64,000 bases of DNA. Origin: an uncultured Anaerolineae bacterium. GTDB taxonomy: Bacteria; Chloroflexota; Anaerolineae; J036; Brachytrichaceae. The stretch spans positions 1-64,000 of the forward strand of contig CALHLE010000025.1 of NCBI GenBank assembly GCA_938034415.1, read 5' to 3'. A program made the translations under genes and the position numbers. Shown here in pieces: positions 56,865 to 64,000 of this stretch. How positions within the stretch are numbered: position 1 is the first letter of the stretch; every line of letters starts with the position of its first letter. The notes under the pieces are model-generated. The model saw only the letters and a program-made list of their open reading frames with translations. It ran no database searches and was not told the origin of the DNA.

Positions 56865-58487
56865 TCAGGACATGCGGCTCAAAATATCTGATGGTGTGGG
56901 ATAGTCGTTCGCGTCTCTACCGATGTGAGACCAAATGATTCGCCCTCTCTTGTCTATGATAAACACCGCCGGCGCCGCCAGGTTGTCGCCCAGGCGGTTG
57001 AACACGCCAAACGCCTCGCTCACGGCATGCGACTCGTCGGCGAGGACCGGAAACTCAAGCCGGCCGAGTTCCCGCACCACACTTGCCTGTGTGACGCCCT
57101 GCACGGCGATGGCCAACACTTCAGCGCCGCGCGCACGGAAGCGATGATACTCCGCCTGCATCGCGCGGAGCTGTTGCTGACATGACCCGCAGCCGGCGCT
57201 GCGATAGAACAGCAGCACGACCGGCTGGCGCCCGAGATAGTCGCGCAGCGACACCAGGCGGCCATCCTCGCGCGGCAGGGTGAAATCGGGTGCCGGCCGT
57301 TCGGCAGGCAGCGGGTCGGCCAGGAGCGGCGCGACGTAGTCGGCGAGCTGATCGGCGTTGAGCACGCCGACGTGCCGCGCGCGCATGCCGCCGGCCGCGT
57401 CTATGAAGATTGTCGTCGGGATGCCAACTACGCCATACATGCGGCTGACGGCGCCGTCGGCGTCGCGCAGCAACGGATAGTCCATGCCGTTGGCCTCAGC
57501 AAAGGCGCGCGCCGTGGCCGCGTCTTCGCGCAAGTTCACCCCAACGACAACGACGCCGCGTTCGCGATAGCGCTGCGCGAAGCCGCCGAAATCGCGCGCC
57601 TCGGCGCGACAAGCCGGACACCACGATGCCCAGAAGTTCAACACAACCGCCTGGCCGCGCAATTGGCTCAGGCGGACGGGCTGGCCGTCCAGGTCGAGCA
57701 GGGTGAAATCCGGGGCCGGATTTTCGGGAGGCACCGCAGGAACCGGCGCGGAGGCGCGCCCATCCGCTGATGGCGGCGCAAGCGCCGGCGTTGGGCGAGC
57801 CGTTGCTTCAACTTGCGGAACGAGCACCAGCGGCCTGGCTGGCGGCATTGGCGGCGCAGCCGCCAAGACTGAGGGCGTGGGCGGAGCGCTAAAGCTGGCG
57901 TAAAGCCCGACTTTGGCGCGCCGGCGTCGTTCGGCCATCCACTGCTGGGCGTCGGCTTCCGACCCAAACCGCGCCAGATAAGCCTCGACGACGAGCAAGC
58001 GGCGGATCGCATCAAGGGCGTCGCTCTGCGACACCCCCTCCCGCGCCAGGGCGGCGTTAAGCGCCGCCTCATCCTTATTCCAGCGGCGCAACAATGCGCG
58101 CAGGCGCTCGGCGGCCTGATCCGGCGTGGCCGCGAGACCGGCCACCCGCGCTTCGCGCAGGGCAAGGCGCTCGTTGACCAGGCGCTGGAGCGATGCCTCG
58201 GGCGTCGGCGCGGATTGGCCGGCCAGCACGCTCATGACGCGGTCGAGCGCTAGCGCCCGCTGCCACTCCTCGCGGGTGACCACTTCGCCGTCCACTTCCG
58301 CCACGACGATTTGAGTTGTTGAGGTAGGCCCGGAGGAAGAAGGAAGCCAGCCGGCTCGCGGCGAAGTCGTCGGCGCTGCGCACCCGGCGAGCATGAGCGC
58401 AAGCCCCACACACCAGACATGGCGCGCGCGATCCAAGCGAAATCCTCTGCTGACCCACACTGCTACATCATTCAAGTCCAGCGGCAT
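56865..58487 (-). CDS. Lipoprotein fusing SurA-like, TlpA-like and peroxiredoxin-like domains
   Basis: A 540-residue protein. The lipobox LAGC (Cys36) anchors it outside the membrane. Residues 60-175 resemble the SurA N-terminal chaperone region (VAEVDGEVVTREEWQRAL, LVNERLALREARVAGL). A Pro-rich linker leads to a TlpA/ResA-type thioredoxin (about 255-395) with WCPAC and the cis-Pro in GIPTTIFID. A third domain (about 400-540) is AhpC/TSA-like (APDFTLPREDGRLVSLRDYLGRQPVVLLFYRSAGCGSC) with CGSC. The combination suggests a folding and disulfide-handling factor for the Cys-containing surface protein encoded next. It starts 16 nt after the sigma gene stop. Confidence 0.88.
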   Translation of the reverse strand: MPLDLNDVAVWVSRGFRLDRARHVWCVGLALMLAGCAAPTTSPRAGWLPSSSGPTSTTQIVVAEVDGEVVTREEWQRALALDRVMSVLAGQSAPTPEASLQRLVNERLALREARVAGLAATPDQAAERLRALLRRWNKDEAALNAALAREGVSQSDALDAIRRLLVVEAYLARFGSEADAQQWMAERRRRAKVGLYASFSAPPTPSVLAAAPPMPPARPLVLVPQVEATARPTPALAPPSADGRASAPVPAVPPENPAPDFTLLDLDGQPVRLSQLRGQAVVLNFWASWCPACRAEARDFGGFAQRYRERGVVVVGVNLREDAATARAFAEANGMDYPLLRDADGAVSRMYGVVGIPTTIFIDAAGGMRARHVGVLNADQLADYVAPLLADPLPAERPAPDFTLPREDGRLVSLRDYLGRQPVVLLFYRSAGCGSCQQQLRAMQAEYHRFRARGAEVLAIAVQGVTQASVVRELGRLEFPVLADESHAVSEAFGVFNRLGDNLAAPAVFIIDKRGRIIWSHIGRDANDYPTPSDILSRMS

Positions 58488-58503
58488 CCCCGCAGCGCGC
58501 GGT

Positions 58504-59283
58504 TTATCCGCGAAAGAGATGCTCCAACTCCTGACGCAACAGACCCGCCCGCACGTCGTTAGTCAGCTTGCGATCCAACCGTCGAACGATGTTGCGCCGG
58601 ATTTGCCTAACCTCGCCCTCGTCCACGAAAAGATCGGGATGACGCGCATAGATTTGAGGAGGCTCCAGCCCTTCTTCCCACATCTCCTTGGCCACAATGC
58701 GTTCGCGCTCGCCTTCGATGATCTGACCGAGTAATTCCCACAAGTCGCTCAAGATCGCCGCGTTCTCGACAGTTGCTTCGACAGAGGTGCTATCCGGCGT
58801 TTCCCGATCAAGCTCGTCAAGTCCCATCATGTCGTCATGTTCGCCATCTACTGCCGAATCATTCGCCTCTGCCCAGTGCCACAACGCATCCTTTCGGCTT
58901 CGCCGCAGCTCATCTTCAATGGCAGACCATGTGCAACGTTTCAAATACTGCATGTAATCAGCGACGGTTTTGAAACGCCCTGCGCTGGCGTGACGCTCGC
59001 CGTATTGCCACAGGCGTGAAAAGGCCTGATTAGCGAAGTAGTCTGCGTCCTCGCCGGTGACGCGAAAGTGAGGATGGATGTGCACCCATCGTAGCACCTG
59101 CGGGTAATGTATCTTGTAAAGGGCATCCCAGGCTTCCTGGTTGCGCTCGACGAGGGCCAGCCTGAGAAGCTCCAGACAGGGCTGTTCATCGCGCGAGCGA
59201 TCGTCCCTGCGAAAGTCGCTGGCTTGCGCGCTACACAGCTCGGCGAGCTGCTGAATCGCGCTCGATTCGTGCGTGGTGTTCAC
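58504..59283 (-). CDS. ECF-like RNA polymerase sigma-70 family factor
   Basis: A 259-residue protein. Region 2 lies around residues 36-100 (LLRLALVERNQEAWDALYKIHYP, then ADYFANQAFSRLWQY). An acidic spacer (residues 140-170) separates it from a region 4-like helix-turn-helix (about 185-245; GERERIVAKEMWEEGLEPPQIYARHP, then EVRQIRRNIVRRLDRKL). It is larger than the usual ECF of about 190 residues because of the spacer and N-terminal extension. No anti-sigma gene is adjacent. It leads a six-gene operon, so it likely controls itself and the surface genes. The start is ATG 59283. Confidence 0.85.
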   Translation of the reverse strand: MNTTHESSAIQQLAELCSAQASDFRRDDRSRDEQPCLELLRLALVERNQEAWDALYKIHYPQVLRWVHIHPHFRVTGEDADYFANQAFSRLWQYGERHASAGRFKTVADYMQYLKRCTWSAIEDELRRSRKDALWHWAEANDSAVDGEHDDMMGLDELDRETPDSTSVEATVENAAILSDLWELLGQIIEGERERIVAKEMWEEGLEPPQIYARHPDLFVDEGEVRQIRRNIVRRLDRKLTNDVRAGLLRQELEHLFRG

Positions 59284-59372
59284 AGCCCTGACCTTCCTGA
59301 ACCTCTCGCCGGAGCGCCCATGGTCGGCGTATTTGCTGCGCTCTGTGCGCGAGCGCTCGGCAACCTAACTAA

Positions 59373-59395
59373 CGGCCATTATCACGGCCATATCA
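59373..59395. repeat. Tandem 11-12 bp repeat at the sigma operon start site
   Basis: CGGCCATTATCA (59373-59384) is followed directly by CGGCCATATCA (59385-59395). The repeat overlaps the -10 box and extends to the expected transcription start on the minus strand, a natural place for an operator. The binding protein is unknown. Confidence 0.5.
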
Positions 59396-59420
59396 TAGTC
59401 CCCCGCATGTCATCGCGCAA
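59392..59420 (-). promoter_or_regulatory. Probable promoter of the sigma/surface operon
   Basis: On the minus strand, TTGCGC (59420-59415) is followed after 17 nt by TATGAT (59397-59392). It lies about 105 nt upstream of the sigma factor ATG. The match to the housekeeping consensus is good at -10 and moderate at -35. Confidence 0.5.
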
Positions 59421-59792
59421 ACGTGCAATCTGGGCAAATGTGCGCGTGTGAACGGGGACACATACCTCGGCCGAAGACCGCCTCCTCAAACACTACGTGA
59501 ACTCTAAGCGTCTCCTAGCGCCTATCGTCACGCCTACTGAACCGCGGATGGCCATCAAACGTAGTGCCTAGGGGTGAAGGCAGCGCCCTCACTTACACAG
59601 TCCTCGTACATCGTTTTGTCAAGAGAGTTGAAACCCAACTGTGATGAGATGTGAAGTCCATTCGGTGAGTTTAGTCAATTGACACCAATAGTAATCCAAA
59701 TGCAAAGCAGCAGTGAACCGGCTCGATAGACTCGCTGTTCTTATCACTGAAACATTTTAGGAAGATTTAGACTCATGGTTGATTTGTCGAGC

Positions 59793-59820
59793 TTGCGAAC
59801 TTTCAACATTGTTGTATAGT
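59793..59820 (+). promoter_or_regulatory. Probable promoter of the STAND operon
   Basis: TTGCGA (59793-59798), a 16-nt spacer and TATAGT (59815-59820), followed by a short leader and AGAGGA 8 nt before the ATG at 59843. The boxes resemble those of the divergent sigma operon promoter. Confidence 0.55.
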
Positions 59821-59842
59821 ACAGTGCCAGAGGATTATTCAC

Positions 59843-60196
59843 ATGGATACCACAAGCGCAATCTTAATTGTCGCCATCATTCTCGTCGTAGTGCTCATCG
59901 GCTACGTCGTTTGGCGCAACCCTAAAGTGAAGACATCAGTCGGCCTTGGGCCGATCAAAATCAATCTCGACACAGAGCGCGCGAACGAGCCGTCATCGGG
60001 ACAACGACGAGATGAAAACATCTCACACGATGCTGATGCGCAGCCTACGGCCAGTCTATCGCTGGGAAACATCCACAGGTCGCAAGTGGTTAATGAAGGG
60101 GCAGGTGGCCGCGCAGAGATGAGAGCCGGCGATGTCTCACACTCGACCATCATCAACACAACCGGCAAGGCCAAACGTAGACGAGGAGAAGAATAG
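59843..60196 (+). CDS. Small single-span membrane protein, partner of the STAND ATPase
   Basis: A 117-residue protein. One N-terminal membrane helix (about residues 6-24) precedes a cytoplasmic part that is polar and ends very basic (KAKRRRGEE). Residues 70-107 contain a repetitive pattern with hydrophobic positions every few residues (SLGNIHRSQVVNEGAGG, AGDVSHSTIINTTG). This looks like short beta-solenoid turns, and a similar stretch occurs near the N-terminus of the next protein. A ribosome site AGAGGA lies 8 nt upstream. The stop is 6 nt before the STAND gene. No family is recognised; a membrane tether or trigger for the ATPase is inference. Confidence 0.75.
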   Translation: MDTTSAILIVAIILVVVLIGYVVWRNPKVKTSVGLGPIKINLDTERANEPSSGQRRDENISHDADAQPTASLSLGNIHRSQVVNEGAGGRAEMRAGDVSHSTIINTTGKAKRRRGEE

Positions 60197-60202
60197 CAAC
60201 AT

Positions 60203-62977
60203 ATGCAACAGCAGCAACCTTTAGAGCTCATAAGCCGATTGATGGCTCCCTTGCTTGGCGGAGCGTCTTCTCTGTGTAAGAGAAAGTCGCGCGCTGGAGC
60301 TGCCTCGGCCGCGCCACCGAGTCCCGCGCAGACAAGCGCATCCCAGTTTAGCGCGGAAGACATCCTTGGTTCGCACATCCGCAACGTGGCCGGCGACTAC
60401 ACCGAGATCGCGGTCAAAAACATATTTCCTACATGGAAGACGCCTTCCGCTAATCCAATCAATCGAGTCACGCTGCCACCGCGCAGGCAATTCGTGGGAC
60501 GAGAAGATTTACTCGCGCGCTTAGAGGAACGCCTGAAACGCGCTGATGGCGTGAACGTCATCTGTCTCACCGGCGCAGCCGGAGTCGGCAAGAGCGCGCT
60601 TGCGCTGGAGGCAGCTTATCGGTTCGGCGACCTCTTCCCGGATGGCTGCTATTGGGTAGACCTGCGGGGCAACAACTTGATAGAGGCACTGCGCGAACTG
60701 TTGAGCGCGCTAGGTATAGCGCGCGCCGAGGAACTGAGGGAAGACGCGCTTACTCTGGCCGAAATTGCGCGCGGCCAATTGGCAGGCAAGCGCACCTTGT
60801 TGATCCTAGATAACGCCGAAGGCGTCGTGCGACATCACCGCCAGCATGTGCTCGCCATGTGCCCTGCGACGCCGGCGAAGACCATCATCACCAGCCGCAT
60901 CATCATAGACGTGGACGACCTGCGCGTGGACGCGCTGAGCGACGGCGACGCGCTAAAGCTGCTGGAAGCTAAAGGCATCTCCGTTGCCGACCAATATGAC
61001 GACGCGCTCAGGCTGGTCAGGCGACTCGGCAATCTGGCGCTCGCCATCACCATCGTCGCGCGGCGCATGCGCATTACCCAGCCGGCGCAGTCGTGCGCCG
61101 ACAGCTTGCGAGAGATAGACGAGAGCGCCAGCCTGATGGACGCGCTCAGACTCCCCCTGAGCGATACACCGGATGACAGCCTGGCTGCGGCGTTTGCCCT
61201 CTCGTATGAGTTGCTCGACGCGCCACTACGGATGACCTTCCATGCATTGAGCCTGTGCGCGCCTTCGGGGGCTTCCATCCAAGGCATTGCGCGCATGTGC
61301 GATATCACCGAGCCTGTCGCATGCGACAGGCTGCGAGCGCTGGCTATGTTCTCGCTGGCCGAGTTCGACGGCAAGCGCGCGCAGCTACACCCTCTGCTCA
61401 GAGACTGGGCGCACACCCTTCCGTTCGAGCGCGACGCGCTGATCACACGACATGCGGCGCACTTCGGCCTGGCGATCGGCAGCCGCTATCAACAGGCGCT
61501 CAACAGCGAGCAGGACCCACTTCCCGCGCTCATCCAGATCGATGCCGAGTTGGCTAACGTCCAGCTTGCCCAGGAACGCGCGCTTTCGCCAAACTTCCCG
61601 GCGCCGGAGCTGGCTGTAGAGATCACGGATTGCCTTGTGCTCTACTGGCGCCAGCGCCACATCCATCCCCAGCAGCTCCTGCAGTGGATCAACCGGGCTT
61701 GCCGTCTGGCGGCGCAAACGCAACAGCGGAGTCATTGGGCCAACCTGCTGCAGGCGGCCGGCGACGTGCAGGTGTTCTACGACCGACACGACGAAGCGCT
61801 GAAATCTTACCAACAGGCGCTCGACTTGTTCATCGAGCTGGACGACCGCCTAGGGCAGGCCAACACGCTCAAGGCCATCGGCGACGTGCACATGTTCTGT
61901 GACCAACACGACGCAGCGGAGCGCTGCTACGAGCGGGCGCTCGACTTGTTCATCGCCACCGGCGATCGGCTGGGCCAGGCCAATTCGCTCAAAGCCATCG
62001 GGGATCTAAGCACTGCGCGCGCTCAGCATGATGCGGCGCTGGATTCCTACGCGCGCGCGCTCGACTTGTTCACGGCCATCGGCGATCGGCTGGGCCAAGC
62101 CAACACGCTCAAGGCCATCGGTGACGTGCAGGCCTTCCGCAAGGAGAGTGACGCCGCCATGCGGGCGTACGATCAAGCGTTGAGGCTGTTCTCCGCCGCA
62201 GATTCAGCACTGGGTCAAGCCGGTGTGCTTAAAGCTATCGGTGATGTGCTTGCCTTCCAAGACCGGCGAGACGCAGCCCGGCAGTCGTATGAACGCGCGC
62301 TTGAACTGTTTACCGCTGCGGAGTCAAAGCTGGGCCAGGCCAACACGCTCAGGGCGCTCGGAGACATCTCAGCACCTCACCACCATGAGCACGACGAGTA
62401 CAACGAGAGCGCGGCTGCGCTGGCATGGTATCAACGCGCGCTTGAGTTGTTCAACGAGATCGGCGACCGGCTGGGTCAGGCCAACACACTCAAGGTTATC
62501 GGTGATGCGCACGCCCAGCGCGGAGAGAGTGACGCCGCGCTGCGGTCCTACGAACAAGCGCTGGAGCTATATGCCGCAACCAACTCACAACTGGGACAGG
62601 CGTACACTTTGCTAGCAATCGGAGATGTGCAAGTGGCATTAGGGCAAGAGGCCCAAGCGCTCAAGCTGTATGAGCAAGCGCTGACGCTCTTTACTCTAGC
62701 AGGATCCGCGCTTGGACAGGCCAACGCTTACGCGGCCCTCGGTCGCGTCAGCGGCAAGCGCGCCCACTTCGAGAAGGCCATTCGGCTATACGCCGGCATC
62801 CACGATTTATACAGCCTCGCCCGGTGCAAGTTCTACTACGCGCTTAGGATGATGGATCACGACAGCGACATCGCCCTGGAACTGCTCACAGACGCCAAGT
62901 CGCTGTGGAGTCAGATCAACTTCGAGGAAGGCATAGCGGCGGTGGACGATTTGTTGAGCCAGCTCACGGTCAGATAG
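60203..62977 (+). CDS. STAND (NB-ARC-like) ATPase with C-terminal TPR array
   Basis: A 924-residue regulator-type ATPase. A short N-terminal region (SAEDILGSHIRNVAGDYTEIAVKN, residues 49-72) precedes FVGREDLLARLEERL. Walker A GAAGVGKSAL lies at residues 124-133 and Walker B TLLILDNAE has Asp203. Sensor-like TIITSR and a GxP-like RLGNLALAI follow, then a winged-helix region with HPLLRDWA. From about residue 510 to 840 there are roughly nine tetratricopeptide repeats of 40 residues with the core DRLGQANTLKAIGDV; one carries a seven-residue insert near HHHEHDEY. STAND proteins oligomerise on ligand binding and drive signalling, defence or cell death. There is no obvious enzymatic effector domain, so the upstream membrane protein may provide the output. 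Confidence 0.9.
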   Translation: MQQQQPLELISRLMAPLLGGASSLCKRKSRAGAASAAPPSPAQTSASQFSAEDILGSHIRNVAGDYTEIAVKNIFPTWKTPSANPINRVTLPPRRQFVGREDLLARLEERLKRADGVNVICLTGAAGVGKSALALEAAYRFGDLFPDGCYWVDLRGNNLIEALRELLSALGIARAEELREDALTLAEIARGQLAGKRTLLILDNAEGVVRHHRQHVLAMCPATPAKTIITSRIIIDVDDLRVDALSDGDALKLLEAKGISVADQYDDALRLVRRLGNLALAITIVARRMRITQPAQSCADSLREIDESASLMDALRLPLSDTPDDSLAAAFALSYELLDAPLRMTFHALSLCAPSGASIQGIARMCDITEPVACDRLRALAMFSLAEFDGKRAQLHPLLRDWAHTLPFERDALITRHAAHFGLAIGSRYQQALNSEQDPLPALIQIDAELANVQLAQERALSPNFPAPELAVEITDCLVLYWRQRHIHPQQLLQWINRACRLAAQTQQRSHWANLLQAAGDVQVFYDRHDEALKSYQQALDLFIELDDRLGQANTLKAIGDVHMFCDQHDAAERCYERALDLFIATGDRLGQANSLKAIGDLSTARAQHDAALDSYARALDLFTAIGDRLGQANTLKAIGDVQAFRKESDAAMRAYDQALRLFSAADSALGQAGVLKAIGDVLAFQDRRDAARQSYERALELFTAAESKLGQANTLRALGDISAPHHHEHDEYNESAAALAWYQRALELFNEIGDRLGQANTLKVIGDAHAQRGESDAALRSYEQALELYAATNSQLGQAYTLLAIGDVQVALGQEAQALKLYEQALTLFTLAGSALGQANAYAALGRVSGKRAHFEKAIRLYAGIHDLYSLARCKFYYALRMMDHDSDIALELLTDAKSLWSQINFEEGIAAVDDLLSQLTVR
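61785..62720 (+). repeat. 120-bp tandem repeats encoding TPR units
   Basis: The core GGCCAACACGCTCAAGGC or close variants recur at 120-nt spacing (near 61859, 61979, 62099, 62219 and 62338), then after 141 nt at 62479 because of a 21-nt insertion. High DNA similarity among units suggests recent expansion by unequal exchange. Confidence 0.8.
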
Positions 62978-63383
62978 ACTGCCGCCATACGTCTCTACTC
63001 CAGGTTCTCCTCGGTCGTCTGTGACGACTGCTTATCGGCGCGCTGAAACAAACCCGATTTGCGGTAATTTGATATCTGGCGGTCCGGTTCTGTTTCATCC
63101 TTCTCAATGCCGCAGTCAGTTTTGGGCAAGAAAATCCTCCATGGCCCACGAAAAGATTTCTTCCGCCCTCCATCGTCTTGAGAGCCAGTCTGCTGCGAGG
63201 ACTCCTGTGTCAAGCAATACTCCTTCTGCGCATTGAGCTGTAGGTCAGACTGTCTCAGGCGAATGTGCCGGTGCTGCGCAGTATAGCAACAACACTGTGA
63301 CCGTGACGTTGACAGGTTGACAGGTGGGTCACGTCGTCGCCGCATTTGACCACAGCGCGCCTTTTCGCTAGACTTACGGGCCA
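62978..63383 (+). other. Intergenic region before the ABC permease
   Basis: About 400 nt with no gene I can support; frames on the minus strand here have no recognisable features. It includes a tandem GTTGACAG pair at 63308-63323. Nothing resembling a riboswitch was recognised. Confidence 0.4.
63346..63374 (+). promoter_or_regulatory. Possible promoter of the ABC permease gene
   Basis: TTGACC (63346-63351), a 17-nt spacer and TAGACT (63369-63374). The start of transcription would fall around 63381, almost at the GTG codon, giving a nearly leaderless mRNA. Confidence 0.4.
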
Positions 63384-64000
63384 GTGGATGTTGCATTTTC
63401 GCCTGCACGGCCGGCCCGCCGCGTCGCACCTGCCCTCGCCGTCATCCTGATCATCCTGACGCTTGCCATTGCCTGGGAGCTGATCAAGCTGATTTTCAAT
63501 CTCGACAAGCGCACGCTGCCGCATTTGTGGGAAATCGCCGAGGCGTTCGCGCAGCCTTCGCGTCGCAACGGGCCACCGTTGATCGGCGTGTTGGTCGAGG
63601 CGGCGCTCTATACCTTGCGCGGCGCGCTGCTGGGGTTCTTCATCGGCGCGGCGCTGGGCTTTGTGCTCGGCACGCTCTTCGCGCATTCGCCGCTCCTTGA
63701 ACGCAGCCTGGTGCCTTACGTCGTCGCTTCGCAGACCGTGCCCATCTTAGCCATCGCCCCGATGGTGGTGATCTGGCTGCGCGGGTCGTGGTGGTCGGTG
63801 CCGGTCATCGCCGCGTATCTCACTTTCTTTCCAGTCACGATCAACACCCTGCGCGGCATGCGCTCGCCCGACCCGCGCGCCGTCGAGCTGATGGGGTCGT
63901 ATGCCGCCTCGACCTGGCAGACGTTGTGGAAGTTGCGCTTTCCATCGGCGCTGCCGGCGATCTTCACAGCGCTCAAGATCGCCGCGACGGCCAGCGTGGT
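63384..64000 (+). CDS. ABC transporter permease (SsuC/TauC-like), 3' end outside window
   Basis: An open frame from GTG 63384 to the window edge (205 codons). The first membrane helix (ALAVILIILTLAIAWELIKLI) is followed by LPHLWEIAEAF and a canonical binding-protein-dependent permease domain. TLRGALLGFFIGAALGFVLGTLFAHS, then PYVVASQTVPILAIAPMVVIW, and the EAA-like loop AVELMGSYAASTWQTLWKLRFPSALP contact the ATPase. The pattern fits the nitrate/sulfonate/taurine or thiamine-precursor importer group; the substrate is not determinable. Partner ATPase and binding protein genes should lie beyond the window. Confidence 0.88.
   Translation, partial: MDVAFSPARPARRVAPALAVILIILTLAIAWELIKLIFNLDKRTLPHLWEIAEAFAQPSRRNGPPLIGVLVEAALYTLRGALLGFFIGAALGFVLGTLFAHSPLLERSLVPYVVASQTVPILAIAPMVVIWLRGSWWSVPVIAAYLTFFPVTINTLRGMRSPDPRAVELMGSYAASTWQTLWKLRFPSALPAIFTALKIAATASV

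Larger units (their letters stand above)
59284..59842. other. Divergent intergenic region between the surface operon and the STAND operon
   Basis: 559 nt without a credible gene, noticeably AT-richer in its right half (59600-59830). It contains the two divergent promoters listed separately and the tandem repeat. No tRNA, riboswitch or insertion sequence was recognised. A change of base composition here could mark the edge of an acquired segment. Confidence 0.5.

Noticed and set aside
62995-63429. 144-codon minus-strand frame between the STAND gene and the permease
   Set aside because: Low-complexity polar sequence with no ribosome site, overlapping the well-supported permease start.

Overview
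The window is GC-rich bacterial chromosome, densely coded on both strands. My best guess for the organism is an aerobic member of the Chloroflexota (Anaerolineae-like). This is inferred from a giant multi-DUF11 surface protein ending in a WLPIVIA-type tail, a ba3-type oxidase with a tiny subunit IIa, many lipoproteins with Pro/Thr-rich linkers, and a biotin carboxylase with a C-terminal tail. No rRNA, tRNA or CRISPR array was found, so the taxonomy rests on protein character alone.

Layout. 0-3.9 kb: the end of a cytochrome c lipoprotein, then a gcvT and glyA unit on the minus strand. The unit is preceded by what reads as a ZTP (pfl) riboswitch plus intrinsic terminator, and the SHMT carries an extra GcvT-like C-terminal domain. 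4-9 kb: a P-type cation ATPase flanked by universal stress proteins, and an adenosine-specific kinase family protein. 9-17.8 kb: a TPR/lytic transglycosylase lipoprotein, leuB, a biotin carboxylase, a FecR-like exported protein, an exported OB-fold protein, a Trm112-like protein and an ornithine cyclodeaminase homologue. 17.9-20.8 kb: an accessory island with an IS5-like transposase remnant, a PD-(D/E)XK nuclease, a Dam-type methylase and an Mrr-type endonuclease. 20.8-35.6 kb: mostly housekeeping genes (HNH, glycoside hydrolase, kinase, Ntn hydrolase, uvrB, globin, esterase, rhodanese, trpB, tRNA methyltransferase, yqeC). Several genes here are broken or fused by deletion. 35.7-39.1 kb: a ba3-type terminal oxidase operon (subunits IIa, II, I) followed by a Sco copper chaperone. 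39.1-40.4 kb: a group of decayed gene fragments.

The most striking region is 41.2-59.3 kb, a single minus-strand run of six genes: an ECF-like sigma factor, a lipoprotein fusing SurA-like, TlpA-like and peroxiredoxin-like parts, a 3884-residue DUF11 repeat protein, a C25 (gingipain-type) peptidase, a small DUF11 protein ending in LPETG-RR, and a sortase with a twin-arginine leader. Spacing is tight and the last two genes overlap by 4 nt. A recognisable promoter with a tandem repeat lies upstream of the sigma gene. I interpret this as a self-contained cell-surface export, folding, processing and anchoring system. Divergent from it, across a 0.56 kb AT-richer gap, lies a two-gene operon: a small membrane protein and a STAND (NB-ARC-like) ATPase with tandem TPRs, resembling a signalling or conflict module. 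The window ends inside an ABC transporter permease gene.
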